From Hymenobacter canadensis (GTDB lineage: Bacteria > Bacteroidota > Bacteroidia > Cytophagales > Hymenobacteraceae): a DNA stretch of 64,000 nt. Both the position numbers and the translations under genes were made by a program. The first letter of the stretch is position 1, and every line of letters starts with the position of its first letter. The DNA lies in assembly GCF_027359925.1 (NCBI RefSeq), contig NZ_CP114767.1:806001-870000 (forward strand). Reading direction: 5' to 3'. Below, piece after piece: positions 30,877 through 41,100 of the stretch. The notes below the pieces were generated by a model that made no database searches, was not told the origin of the DNA, and saw only the letters and a list, made by a program, of their open reading frames with translations.

Positions 30877-32226
30877 ATGTTCGATAACCTCAGTACCAAG
30901 CTCGATAAAGCCTTTAAAACCCTCAAGGGCCAGGGCAGCATCACCGAAATTAACGTCGCCGCGACCGTTAAGGAAATCCGCCGCGCCCTCGTCGATGCCG
31001 ACGTCAACTACAAGGTAGCCAAGGAGGTAACCGACAAAATCAAGGACGAGGCCATGGGCCGCGACGTGCTCATCAGCGTGTCGCCGGGCCAGCTCATGAC
31101 CAAAATCGTCTACGATGAGCTCACCCAGCTCATGGGCGGCGAAAAGCAGGACATCGTTATCAAGGGCGAGCCGGCGGTGATACTGCTGTCGGGCCTGCAG
31201 GGCTCGGGCAAAACCACGTTTGCGGGCAAGCTGGCCGCTTACCTCAAGAAGCAGAACCGCACGGTGCTGCTCGTGGCCTGCGACGTGTACCGCCCCGCCG
31301 CCATCGACCAGCTGAAGGTGCTGGGTACGCAGGTGGACGTGGAGGTGTACTCGGAGCCCGAGAACAAGAACCCGGTGGACATTTCGCGCAATGCCATTGA
31401 GTACGCGCGCAAAAACAACAAGAAGGTCGTCATCATCGACACCGCCGGCCGCCTGGCCGTGGATGAGCAGATGATGAATGAGATTGAGGCCGTGAAGCGC
31501 GCCATCAATCCTTCCGAAACGCTGTTCGTGGTGGATTCCATGACCGGCCAGGACGCCGTGAACACCGCCAAAACCTTCAACGACCGGCTGAACTTCGACG
31601 GCGTGGTGCTCACCAAGCTCGACGGCGACTCGCGTGGCGGTGCGGCTCTGAGCATCCGGGCCGTGGTGGAGAAACCCATCAAGTTCATCTCCACGGGCGA
31701 GAAAATGGAGGCCCTGGATATGTTCTATCCCGACCGGATGGCGCAGCGGATCCTGGGCATGGGCGACGTTATCAGCCTGGTAGAGCGTGCGCAGCAGCAG
31801 TTCGACGAGGACGAGGCCAAGCGCATCAACCAGAAGATCCGCAAAAACCAGTTCAACTTCGATGACTTCCTCTCGCAGCTGGAGCAGATCAAGAAGATGG
31901 GCAACCTGAAGGATCTGGTGGGCATGATTCCGGGCATGAGCAAGGCCATCAAGGACGTGGACATCGACGACGATGCCTTCAAGCCAATTGAGGCCATCAT
32001 CCAGAGCATGACGCCCGCCGAACGTGCCCAGCCCGAGCTGCTGAACGGCTCGCGCCGCCGCCGCCTGGCCAAAGGCTCCGGCACCGATATTCAGCAGGTC
32101 AACAACCTGATGAAGCAGTTCGAGGACATGCGCAAAATGATGCGTACCATGAACAAGATGAGCCAGACCAAAGGCGGCATGCAGCAAATGGCCCGCATGA
32201 TGGGCATGAAAGGTCCGCTGCGCTAA
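30877..32226 (+). CDS. ffh: Signal recognition particle protein Ffh
   Basis: A 449-residue SRP54 GTPase that binds SRP RNA and delivers ribosome-nascent chains to FtsY and SecYEG. The N domain covers residues 1 to about 85; the G domain P-loop GLQGSGKTT is at 106-114. ACDVYRPAAIDQLKVLG, DTAGRLAVDEQMM and TKLDGDSRGGAALS follow. The M domain (about 330-449) is Met-rich (MRKMMRTMNKM) and contains the RNA-binding SRRRRLAKGSG helix. Between the small ORF and the start is a degenerate AATCTGC-type spacer (30837-30875). The SRP RNA gene lies 29 kb away in the same window. Confidence 0.97.
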   Translation: MFDNLSTKLDKAFKTLKGQGSITEINVAATVKEIRRALVDADVNYKVAKEVTDKIKDEAMGRDVLISVSPGQLMTKIVYDELTQLMGGEKQDIVIKGEPAVILLSGLQGSGKTTFAGKLAAYLKKQNRTVLLVACDVYRPAAIDQLKVLGTQVDVEVYSEPENKNPVDISRNAIEYARKNNKKVVIIDTAGRLAVDEQMMNEIEAVKRAINPSETLFVVDSMTGQDAVNTAKTFNDRLNFDGVVLTKLDGDSRGGAALSIRAVVEKPIKFISTGEKMEALDMFYPDRMAQRILGMGDVISLVERAQQQFDEDEAKRINQKIRKNQFNFDDFLSQLEQIKKMGNLKDLVGMIPGMSKAIKDVDIDDDAFKPIEAIIQSMTPAERAQPELLNGSRRRRLAKGSGTDIQQVNNLMKQFEDMRKMMRTMNKMSQTKGGMQQMARMMGMKGPLR

Positions 32227-32266
32227 ACCGGTTTTGCCGGCTACCGCGGCAGCACTTGCACCAACA

Positions 32267-32300
32267 AAAAGCCCCTGTTGCAGCTGCAGCAGGGGCTTTT
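32267..32300 (+). terminator. Terminator of ffh, shared with the convergent gene
   Basis: AAAAGCCCCTGTTGCAGC-TGCAGCAGGGGCTTTT, a near-perfect stem with A and T runs on both sides, 40 bases after the ffh stop. It can also serve the convergent minus-strand gene ending at 32326. Confidence 0.85.
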
Positions 32301-32325
32301 CGTTGGAGGAAAGTGGCGGATGGCT

Positions 32326-35271
32326 TTACCGCACAATCAGTATTTTTTCGGTGGGGGCCAGGGGCTGGCCGTAGGTATCAACCAGCCGTAGCTGGTATAG
32401 GCCGGGCGGTAGGTGGCTGATGTTAAGGCGGGTTTGTGGCTGGTAAGGCGCTTGCAAAGCCAGCTGCCCCAGTGCGTTGAACAGCTGCACCTGCTGGCCA
32501 AGCGCTGCCCCCGCAAACGAAACGGTCAGCTCCTGGCTGGCCGGAACGGGCTGCACCAGCACCCTGGGCTGCCGGACAACGCCGGGCACTATCACCACGG
32601 CCGAGTAGGTGGTTGCGTTGTCGTGGTCGGTCTGCACGAGCCGGTAATACGTCGGCTCGATGGGGGGCGTGAGGTCATCAATGGTATAGCTGGTGGGAGC
32701 GGCCGTGGTGCCGCGGCCGGGCCGGCTGCCTACTGCCCGGAAGGTGGTGGCGGCGGTGCGGCGCTCCACCGTGAAACCGGCGTTGCGCAGCTCGGAGGCG
32801 GTTTGCCAGCTGAGGCGTACGGTGCCGTCGGGCTGGCGGCCGGCCCCGAAACGCACTAGCTCCACCGGCAGCGGCCGCGCGGCCGCCGACACGAAGAAGC
32901 GGCCCGCCTGAATGAGGGTGAGGGTCAGCTGGCGGGTGCTGGCATCATAAGTGAAGCTGCGCACCCCGGCGCCCGTGACGTTGCCCGGCACGAAATGCAG
33001 AGCCAGCACCAGTTCAGTGGCGCGGCTGGCGTACCCTTCGTATTGGGTGCCACTCAGCTGCTGCCAGCTCAGGGTGGCGCGGCGGCTGGCCTGCAGCATG
33101 GGCTGGGGGCCATACTGCAGAAGCCGCCCGTCCTGCACAAACAGCTGGGCGAAGTTGCCCAGCGAATCGGTGGAGTAGAAGTTCAGGCGTCCATCGGCCG
33201 CTACCATTTCAGGCAGCGCCGACACCACCGTGCTCAGCACCGTATCGGCCTGGGCGAAGACCACGTCGGTGAAGGCGGCATGGCTGCTGAGCGTGGCCGT
33301 GCTGGCGGTGCTGGCCGCCAGCAGGCGCGGCGCGGCCGACGTGTACGGATACAGGGCCGCCAGAAACTGCGGGCTGGTGCCGGTGGCGTGCGCCAGCAGC
33401 GTGGTGTGCTGCTCTGGCGTGTTGTAGGTGAGCTCATGGCTGCCGGTGGCGGCCGTGTAGGTGGTGCCGCCCGTGGCCACCACCTGGGCCCGCAGCTGCA
33501 CGCCGTTTTTGTGCCAGATGCCGGCGCCCACCGTCAGGCTGTCGGTGAAGGTGCCGGTGCCGGCTGTGCCGCCGGCCAGGCCGTAGCCGTGCAGCTGCCA
33601 GGTGTAGGTGTGCGGCACTGGCGCGGCCAGCGCATCAGCCAGCAGAAAGTAGGTGCCGCGCACAAACAGCACCTTCCGCGTGATGCTGGCCTGCTGGTAG
33701 CTGGTTTGTACCTCGCCGTAACGCAGGCCGCTGGTCTGGAAGGTGTTCTGGACGAAGGCCGCGGCATCGTTGGCCGCACCGGTTGTGCCGATAGCTGGGC
33801 CGGCCCCGTCGACCAGCACCAGGTTGTGGTTGGTGGCGTTGCCAACTTCGGCGCGGCGGCTGTAGCTGAGGTAGCCGGCATCGAGGGCCAGCAGTTGGCC
33901 GTGGGCGTGCAGTAGAAAGCTGCCGGCATCGGCTTGGCTGTGGCCGCCGGAATTGGTCTGGGCCGCGCCGTTTTTGCCGTACAGGTGCAGGTAGGTGGCC
34001 AGCGTGTCGGGGCCGCTCCGGAACACTAGGTTACCGCTGGCGGGCAGCACCGTCAGGCCCGAATCGGCGGGGGCGGCCAGCGGCTGAAGGTTGGCGGCCA
34101 GGTAGGCCGCGCGCATGTCCACGGTGATGTCGCGCAGCTGGCTGCTGAGGGTGTTGAGCTGCTGAGGAGCCAGGTTGCGGAGCGCCAGGGGGCGCACGTA
34201 GCGGCGCTGGCCGGTGAGGGCCAACTCGGGCATGCCCATATCCACGTAGGAGTCTTCCAGGGCCGGCAGCCGGCCGTCGGGTAGCAAAATGGCCGTAATC
34301 CAGTCGTATAGGCGGGAGTAGCGCGGGTCGTAGTAGGGGTTGGGGATGTCGCGGGTGCGGCTGCCCACGGTGTAGGGTAGCGTGCCGGCCGGCAGAAAGT
34401 GGCCCATCGCCCGGAAGAAGGGCAGACAGTTGAGAAAGGCATACTTGAAATAATACGGCCCCTCAGCGTAGCCGGCTACCACCGCCGGGTCCGACTGCCG
34501 CTGCGCATCCTGCCACAGCACGTTGTCGAGGTGGTATATGCCCGCATTGATCCAGTTCTGGGGCTGCTGCTGGGTGTTGAGGCTGGTGGCATCGTTCAGC
34601 ACCACGGCCGCCATGCCCAGTGCGGCGGCTGTCATCAGGGTGTGGTTGTTTTTGATGGTGGCGTAGAAGCTCACCCCGAAAAACGGCTGGTTGCTTTGCT
34701 GGTACAGGTTGCCGGCAAACGTCTGCAGGCGGGCTTTGGCCGTGGCCAGCGCAGCCTCCGGCACGGCGGCACCCCGCAGCAGGTCGTAGGCAATCAGGTA
34801 GTCAATCAGCTCCTTGGAGCGCCACTGCCACTCCGTATAGCTGGCTCCCGCAAAGCTGGCAAACGGTTCTACGGCAAAGTTCAGCGTTTCCAGGGCCGAC
34901 TGCGCGCCGCTCAGCAGCGCCGCTTGCTCGGCCTCGGTGAGCGGCACCAGTGCCGCGCCATCGGGCCGGCGGTTCAGCAGCAGCACGAAAGCCGTATTTT
35001 TGGCAAATGTGGCCCGCGCCCGCCGGCCGCCGGAAGAGGTGTTATCAGTGGGTGGGGTGGCACCGGTGCCGGCATACAGGCCGGCGTAGAGCGTGTAGGC
35101 GCTGCGGCTGCCGGCCAGCGTAGCCTGCACGGCCGGAATGTCGGCGGCCTGCAGCAGGGTGCGCGGATATGCCGCGTTAGCGCCGGCAGGCAGCCAGGCG
35201 CCGGTTTGGGCATGGCTGCTCAGGCAGAACATCCAACACACTGCCGCAAGCAGAAAAGGTAATGGCTTCAC
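32326..35271 (-). CDS. Heparinase II/III-like polysaccharide lyase with T9SS sorting domain
   Basis: A 981-residue secreted protein. Signal peptide MKPLPFLLAAVCWMFCLSSHA. An all-helical toroid of the alginate lyase/heparinase type covers about residues 30-390 (WQWRSKELIDYLIAYDLLRG, IKNNHTLMTAAALG). A beta-sandwich follows, about 410-720, with the catalytic-type GGHSQADAGSFLLHAHGQLL and GNATNHNLVLVDG. Residues about 810-890 form a fibronectin-like module (GTVRLSWQTASELRNAGFTV). The C-terminal 80 residues are a type-A T9SS signal (VQPVPASQELTVSF, GLYQLRLVDTYG). It probably cleaves an acidic polysaccharide at the cell surface. No SusC/D pair is near. Confidence 0.85.
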   Translation of the reverse strand: MKPLPFLLAAVCWMFCLSSHAQTGAWLPAGANAAYPRTLLQAADIPAVQATLAGSRSAYTLYAGLYAGTGATPPTDNTSSGGRRARATFAKNTAFVLLLNRRPDGAALVPLTEAEQAALLSGAQSALETLNFAVEPFASFAGASYTEWQWRSKELIDYLIAYDLLRGAAVPEAALATAKARLQTFAGNLYQQSNQPFFGVSFYATIKNNHTLMTAAALGMAAVVLNDATSLNTQQQPQNWINAGIYHLDNVLWQDAQRQSDPAVVAGYAEGPYYFKYAFLNCLPFFRAMGHFLPAGTLPYTVGSRTRDIPNPYYDPRYSRLYDWITAILLPDGRLPALEDSYVDMGMPELALTGQRRYVRPLALRNLAPQQLNTLSSQLRDITVDMRAAYLAANLQPLAAPADSGLTVLPASGNLVFRSGPDTLATYLHLYGKNGAAQTNSGGHSQADAGSFLLHAHGQLLALDAGYLSYSRRAEVGNATNHNLVLVDGAGPAIGTTGAANDAAAFVQNTFQTSGLRYGEVQTSYQQASITRKVLFVRGTYFLLADALAAPVPHTYTWQLHGYGLAGGTAGTGTFTDSLTVGAGIWHKNGVQLRAQVVATGGTTYTAATGSHELTYNTPEQHTTLLAHATGTSPQFLAALYPYTSAAPRLLAASTASTATLSSHAAFTDVVFAQADTVLSTVVSALPEMVAADGRLNFYSTDSLGNFAQLFVQDGRLLQYGPQPMLQASRRATLSWQQLSGTQYEGYASRATELVLALHFVPGNVTGAGVRSFTYDASTRQLTLTLIQAGRFFVSAAARPLPVELVRFGAGRQPDGTVRLSWQTASELRNAGFTVERRTAATTFRAVGSRPGRGTTAAPTSYTIDDLTPPIEPTYYRLVQTDHDNATTYSAVVIVPGVVRQPRVLVQPVPASQELTVSFAGAALGQQVQLFNALGQLALQAPYQPQTRLNISHLPPGLYQLRLVDTYGQPLAPTEKILIVR

Positions 35272-35410
35272 TTATGAGTATTTGTTTAATCATATTTATG
35301 ATACAAAGTTAGAGTCTGGAAAAGCAGGGTAAGAGCGAATGATAGTTTATATTTTATGGACTTATTGTCTATTTAATGGACTTATGAATGATGTTTTGGG
35401 CTGGTGAAAG
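35272..35410. other. AT-rich intergenic region
   Basis: About 140 bases much richer in A+T than the surroundings, upstream of the lyase on its strand. It probably holds the lyase promoter, but I see no TAnnTTTG match at a convincing distance. Confidence 0.3.
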
Positions 35411-35455
35411 AAAAAAAAACACCCGGCCCGCACATTTTTTGCGGCAGGCCGGGTG
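35411..35455 (-). terminator. Terminator of the guanine deaminase-like gene
   Basis: On the minus strand CACCCGGCC (from 35455) pairs with GGCCGGGTG (to 35420), followed by a run of nine T. Confidence 0.85.
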
Positions 35456-35488
35456 AAGTTTCGCAGCGGAATTATATAATAAATGCTT

Positions 35489-35965
35489 TTAATAATCTGT
35501 GCGGCTTTCGTGCTGTTCCCAGGCCCGGAAACCAGCCGTGGCTTCGTCGCGGAGCAACTCGGTCATGGGAATCTGCCGGTCGGAGAGGGGCTTCTCAATT
35601 TCATCGTAGATGAACTGGTCATCGAAGCCGATGGCGGCGGCATCGGCCTTGGTGTTGCCGTAGAACACCCGGCGCGGGCGGGCCCAGTAGATGGCGCCCA
35701 GGCACATGGGGCAGGGCTCACAGCTGGTATACAGGTCGCAGCCGTTGAGCTGGAAGGTGCCCAGTGTGGCGCAGGCTTTCCGGATGGCATCCACCTCGGC
35801 GTGGCAGGTGGGGTCGTGGGTGCTGGTGACTTGGTTGAAGCCGCGGGCAATGATCTGGCCGTCTTTGACGATGACGCAGCCAAACGGCCCGCCGTGGCCG
35901 GCCTGCATCTTCTCAATAGACAGGCGAATGGCTTCGCGCATGAATTCGGGGTTGGGAGCTTCCAT
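35489..35965 (-). CDS. Guanine deaminase-like nucleoside deaminase
   Basis: A 158-residue cytidine-deaminase-fold enzyme of the GuaD/TadA group. The zinc site consists of HAE at residues 55-57 and PCPMC at 84-88 (in TSCEPCPMCLGAIYWA). The C-terminal region (KADAAAIGFDDQFIYDEIEK, then PLSDRQIPMTELLRDEA) resembles Bacillus guanine deaminase more than TadA tRNA adenosine deaminase. It would convert guanine to xanthine in purine salvage. The ATG at 35965 is chosen because upstream residues in the longer frame have no family counterpart. Confidence 0.85.
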   Translation of the reverse strand: MEAPNPEFMREAIRLSIEKMQAGHGGPFGCVIVKDGQIIARGFNQVTSTHDPTCHAEVDAIRKACATLGTFQLNGCDLYTSCEPCPMCLGAIYWARPRRVFYGNTKADAAAIGFDDQFIYDEIEKPLSDRQIPMTELLRDEATAGFRAWEQHESRTDY

Positions 35966-36142
35966 AAAGGAGTAGAATAGAGAACGGAAAAGACGGTTTG
36001 GTGCCGCCAGTGGCCGCGACAACGGCGGGTAAGCCCGCAATGACGCAATTTTATACATAACCTGCAGACAACGAAATGGTAGATTACAACGAGTTGGCCT
36101 GATAACCAACTGTCATTCCGTTCATTTCTATTTCCTGGTTCC

Positions 36143-38026
36143 ATGAAACAATTTCTTACTCGTTTGCTGCTGCTGTGCACGCTACTCGGCAGTAGCTCGG
36201 CTTTTGCCGACCACCTGCGGGCACATTTGCTATTGGGGGCTTCGCTCAGCGGGGCCCAGGAAGTGCCAGCCGTCACGACGGCTGCCCGCGGGGCCGTCAG
36301 CTTCACGCTCAATCCTACCCGCGACACACTCTTTATTTCGGGCTCCTTCACGGGGCTGAGCGGCCCGATTACGATGGCCCACACCCACAACGGCTTTCGC
36401 GGCGTGGCCGGGCCAGTCGTGACGGATCTGTTCCGCTTTATCCGCGGCAACCGCATCCAGGGCTTCCTGACCGGGGCCGACATTGACCGGGGCAAGCTGG
36501 ACCGCTACCTGCGGGGCGGCTACTACCTCAACATTCATACGGCGGCCAACCCCGGCGGTGAAATCCGGGGTCAGATTGAGGTGGAGAAGGACGAAGAGTT
36601 TGTGGCGTCGCTATCGGGCGCGCAGGAAGTGCCGCCCGTAACAACCAACGGCGTAGGCGTTGGCACGTTCAATCTGGCGCAGAGCCAGGACAAGCTGAAG
36701 TTTCGGGTAGTGGTAGGCGGGCTGAGCGGCCCGATTACCATGTGCCATTTCCACCAAGGTGCCGCCGGTGCCGCAGGCCCCGTGGTGCTGGACCTGATGT
36801 CGTTTGTAAGCGGCAACGTAATTGAGGGCGAGGTGGCGCCCACGCCCGCCATCGTGACGGCTATGCTGGCCGGGCAGATCTACATCAACGTGCATACGGC
36901 CGCCAACCCTGGCGGCGAAATTCGGGGCCAGTTGATCCGGGATGCGCGCTACCTGAGCCACGATGCCCGCCTCGACGGGGCGCAAATGGTGCCGGCTGTC
37001 ACGACGACGGCCCGGGCCGTCTCGTTTCTGCGGCTTAATACCACGCTGGATTCGCTTCGGCTTTTTGTGGCTCACACCGGCCTGAGCGGTGCGCCCACCA
37101 ACTTCACGCTGTTTCAGGCAGATGCCGGGCAGGCTAACCCGGCTGCTCCGATAGCCAACGTCGCCATTCCGGCCGGAACCCCGGCGGCGTTTTCGGTACT
37201 GTTCACGAGTCCAACCCCGGCGCTGATAAACCTGTTTCTGCAGGGTGGCGTGAACATGGTTTTCACCACAGCCGCTAATCCCAATGGTGAAATTCGCGGT
37301 CAGGTTTACCGCTTAGCGCGGGAAGGCTATACGTTCTCGATGAATGGCGCCCAAGAGCGGCCTACGCCCGTCGTCAGCGCTGGCTACGGCTCCGGCTTCG
37401 TGAGCATGGACCGCGACCAGAGCAACGTGCACTTCAGTATGGCCTGGGGCGGCTTGAGTGGCCCCGTCACAGTAGGGCACTTCCATTCGGCGCTACGCAC
37501 GCAGGCTGGCCCGGTGGTGTTTGATCTGGCGCCATTTTTCGGGCCCAGCGGCGGAGCCGCCATTTCGGCCGAGGGTTTCTGGCAGCCCACTGGCAATGCC
37601 GGCACCAACGCTACCCGGCCCTTCACGGCGCGCCGCGCCCTGCAGTTCCGCCGCGACAGTATGTATGTAAACATCCACACGGCGGCCAACCCCGGCGGCG
37701 AAATTCGCGGCCAGGTGTTCCGTGGCGCCAAAGACCTGAGTATTGTGCTGGCTACGCAGCCCGCCGCGCTGGTTGCTGAGAGCTTCGCGGCCTATCCCAA
37801 CCCCGTTCGCGACGCGCTGACGGTGACGTTTGAGGCCCGTCGCGCCAACAGCGGCACCCTGCAGATCCAGGATTTGCTGGGCCGCACGGTCGCCACGCAG
37901 GCCATTGCCGTTCGGGCGGGCGCCAACCGCCAGACGCTGCTGCTGCCCGGAGTAGCGCCGGGCGTGTATCTGCTCACGGTAGAGTCGGAGGGAAGCCGTA
38001 TGGTAAGCCGGATTGTAAAAGAGTAG
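36143..38026 (+). CDS. Four-repeat CHRD-domain surface protein with T9SS sorting domain
   Basis: A 627-residue secreted protein: signal peptide (MKQFLTRLLLLCTLLGSSSAFA), then four tandem CHRD domains at about residues 34-150, 156-272, 280-395 and 402-535. Each starts with a GAQEVP or GAQMVP/GAQERP motif and ends with HTAANPGGEIRGQ or a close variant; the third has degenerated histidines (TTAANPNGEIRGQ and no HTH/HFH). A T9SS type-A signal follows (AYPNPVRDALTVTFEARRA, GVYLLTVESEG). CHRD domains were first seen in chordin; their bacterial role is unknown. Confidence 0.9.
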   Translation: MKQFLTRLLLLCTLLGSSSAFADHLRAHLLLGASLSGAQEVPAVTTAARGAVSFTLNPTRDTLFISGSFTGLSGPITMAHTHNGFRGVAGPVVTDLFRFIRGNRIQGFLTGADIDRGKLDRYLRGGYYLNIHTAANPGGEIRGQIEVEKDEEFVASLSGAQEVPPVTTNGVGVGTFNLAQSQDKLKFRVVVGGLSGPITMCHFHQGAAGAAGPVVLDLMSFVSGNVIEGEVAPTPAIVTAMLAGQIYINVHTAANPGGEIRGQLIRDARYLSHDARLDGAQMVPAVTTTARAVSFLRLNTTLDSLRLFVAHTGLSGAPTNFTLFQADAGQANPAAPIANVAIPAGTPAAFSVLFTSPTPALINLFLQGGVNMVFTTAANPNGEIRGQVYRLAREGYTFSMNGAQERPTPVVSAGYGSGFVSMDRDQSNVHFSMAWGGLSGPVTVGHFHSALRTQAGPVVFDLAPFFGPSGGAAISAEGFWQPTGNAGTNATRPFTARRALQFRRDSMYVNIHTAANPGGEIRGQVFRGAKDLSIVLATQPAALVAESFAAYPNPVRDALTVTFEARRANSGTLQIQDLLGRTVATQAIAVRAGANRQTLLLPGVAPGVYLLTVESEGSRMVSRIVKE

Positions 38027-38045
38027 GCAACAGATTGCCTGATGC

Positions 38046-38083
38046 AAAAAGCCCCTTCGGAAACATCCGAAGGGGCTTTTTTA
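38046..38083. terminator. Bidirectional terminator
   Basis: AAAAAGCCCCTTCGGA-AACA-TCCGAAGGGGCTTTTT, between the CHRD gene and the convergent giant surface gene. Confidence 0.88.
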
Positions 38084-38106
38084 GGTTTTCTGCCTATCAG
38101 CAAGCG

Positions 38107-41100
38107 CTAGTTGTGGTGCGTGAGAGGCAGTGCCAGGCTCACGCCCTGGCCTACCACACGTACCACGTAAGAGCCCTGTGGCAGGCTGAGCAGGTTCAGC
38201 GGATGCTTATTGGCGCCTTCCAAGGTGTAGTTCTGTACCGCGCGGCCGGCTAGGTCCAGCACCTGGATCTGGTAGGTGCCGGCGGGCAGCCCGGTCAGGT
38301 CGAGGGTGGTGCGGCCCGGGGCTGGGTTCGGGTAGAGGCTGACGGCGGTTTTGTCGAGCCCGGAGAACCGGACTACCCGCACCGGGCTGAGCGACTCCTT
38401 GCCATCGGTATCAACCTGGCGCAGGCGGTAGTAGGCGAGCTGGGAGCCGCGGCGGCCGGCCCCGGCATCCGTGAAGCCGTAGTCGGTGCTGCGGCTGGTG
38501 GTGCCCTGGCCGCGTACAGTGCCTACCTGCTCAAAGCTGCGCGCATCGAAAGAGCGTTCTATTTCAAACCGGTCGTTGTTCACCTCGCTGGCGGTAGTCC
38601 AGGTCAGCAAGGCATCCAGCTGCACGGCTTTGGCTTCAAAAGCTTTCAGCTCCACTGGCAAAGGCCGCGCGATGGTCACATCTTCGGACGTACTGAAACT
38701 ACCGGAGTAGCCATTGCCGGGGGCGGCGGCCACGCCGGCCCCGGCGCCAGTGTAGCTGTCGTAGGTCAGGCCCGGCTGTACCGTCTTAGGCGTGGTCAGG
38801 CGCGTCGGATCGAGGTATTGCAGCAGCACGCTGGCCTGGTATGCGAAGTTGTCCTGCGCGGTGGCCGCCAGCCGGGCGCGGAAGGCAATGGTGGTAGTGG
38901 CGCCAGCCGGAATGCTCAGGCCGCCGAAAGCCGGCGTGCTGGTGCCATCGGCCGTGGGAAGGGTGTAGCTGCCGCTGCCAAGCGTGGAGGTGGTACCGTT
39001 GGCCAGCGTCAGCGTCACCGTCGGCGAAAACGAGGCATCATAGCCCACAATGTTGGCTGCCAGCGAGGCAGTGGCCGTAACGTTGGTAGCCGCGCCGCCC
39101 GTATTCGACACGGCCAGCAGGTAGGTAGCCGGATTGACTGCGCTGCCCGCGCCGCCAGTGCGCGTAATATTAGGGGTGCTGGTGCTCAGGGCAGCATTCA
39201 GCACCGGCTCGCAGGCCCCGGCCCCGGCCACGATGGGCGTAGTGGCGGGGTCAACGCTGGGCGTGATGATGCCGGTAGTGCCAGCCGTTGCCCCGAAGGC
39301 AGCGGCGCTGTTCCCATCGGTAACTCCGTTTGCGCCGGGGCGTACAGGTGACGTATTGCCGGTTGCACCAGAATTAGCAAATGCCCCGTTGCTGAAGATA
39401 AGTCCGCCGCCGCCGCCGCCACCGGGGCCAGTGCGTTGAGTAGTCTGGTTCTGGTCGGTATTGGCGCTGCCGCCGGTGCCGCCAATGGCACTGATGGTCA
39501 GGCCGCTCAGGCCATTGGCCACGCCGCTGGGAGGCGTGGCAAGCACCACGATAGCGCCCCCCGCGCCGCCGCCGCCGCCGCCCTGGTCGTCGCTCGGAGT
39601 AGCGGGGGCATTGCCGCCGTTGGCGCTCAGGGTGGCCGTGCCCGCAATGGCTCCCGTACGCAGCACAATAATGCCGCCGCCGGTGCCGCCGCTGGCGCGC
39701 AGGGCAGTGGCATCGTTGGAAGAGCCCGCCCCGCCGCCGCCGCCCAGCAGCAAGCGGCTGGCCGAAGTGCCGGAAGCGGCTCGTCCCCCATCTGCTATTT
39801 CACCGGTGCCGCCTGAGCCAAAGCCAAAGCCACCAGTGCCACCCGCGCCGCCATTGCTGCCGCCGCCGCCACCGGCATTGCCGGAATTGGTGCCGGGGGT
39901 GTAGTCGGTGGCGCCGCCGCCGCCGTTGCCGGGGGCGCCCTGGCCCTGGCTGCCGCCGAAGTAGCCTTCCACTAAGTTGTTCTGCAAAGCGGTGCCGCTG
40001 TACGTGTACTGGGGCGTGCCCGCGTAGCCTTCCCCTTTCGCAGCGTGTGCGGCGTTAGTGGCCGGTGCCACAAAGATGGCGCTGTTGTAAGACGTGCTGC
40101 CGGCCAAATTACGGCCGGCGCCGCCCCGGAAGCCCTTGGCGTCCATGTTTAGGGAAGCGCTAGTGGCAAACGTGGTTTTGCCGGCTACATCAAGGGCCAG
40201 GACACCGCCTGCGCGGCCGTTCCAGGCAGCGCCCGTAACGGCGCCACTCACGTTCAGGCTGGAGTACTGCGGCACCCGAATCACCTGGAAACGGCGCTGG
40301 CCCGTGAGCGTACCGCCGAAATCCTGGTTTACATAGCCGTTCGTTACGCCCTTCACCAGCGTGAGCGTACCGCCGGTGGTTGGTACGCTGTTCAGCGCAA
40401 TGCCATACTCATACTGGCCGGCCGTGTAGTTGCCGGTGCTGGTACCATAGGCCGTTGTATTGGTTGTGTTGATATCAGCTCCCTGCATCTGCATGATGAG
40501 CACAATATCGCCGGCACTGATGGGCGTGCTGCCACTGGCGGCCGCCGCCAGTGGAATACTGGTATTGCCGGCATTCACCACGGTGCCACTGGCTATCTGG
40601 AAGTAGGTGTTGGGCACCGAGGAGGCGGTAAGCGCGCCCGGCCCGTCCTTGCCCGGCTCGGAGCAGACCTTGTCGATGTTGGCCAGGCCCGTTACCTGGG
40701 TGGTAATGGCCGACGTGTTGTTGGTCGAAACCGGGTCCGGGGTGGCGGCCGTCGAGTTGCCCGTGCCGGTGATGGTTGTGGTGCCGGTTTCGGGCACCGT
40801 GAAGGTCACGGAGTTGGTAAACGGGCTGGCGCCGGCCGCAATGCTGGGAATGGTAGCAAACGTGACCAGACCTGTGCCCGCGGTGTAAGTGGCACCGGCC
40901 GGAAGCGTTACGCTGCCGGCTGGCAGGTTGGGTGCCAGCAGAATGGTGGGCACCACGCTGGTGGCGGGCTCAGTGCCCAGGTTGGTGGTGTTGAGCGTGT
41001 AGGTGATGCGGGCACCAGGATTGGCAGTGCTGGGGCCGCTTACGGTAGTGGCCACATCGGCTCCCTGCACGATGATGGTGATATTGGCCGGGCTGGACTG

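Noticed and set aside
30847..32187. 446-codon minus-strand ORF opposite ffh
   Set aside because: Antisense of an unmistakable SRP GTPase; Leu/His/Val-rich with no recognisable motif.
39400..40100. GCC/CCG-rich tandem stretch as a CRISPR or DNA repeat array
   Set aside because: It lies in one long open frame encoding the Gly-rich part of a surface protein; there are no regular direct repeats with unique spacers. No CRISPR array or cas gene was seen in the window.
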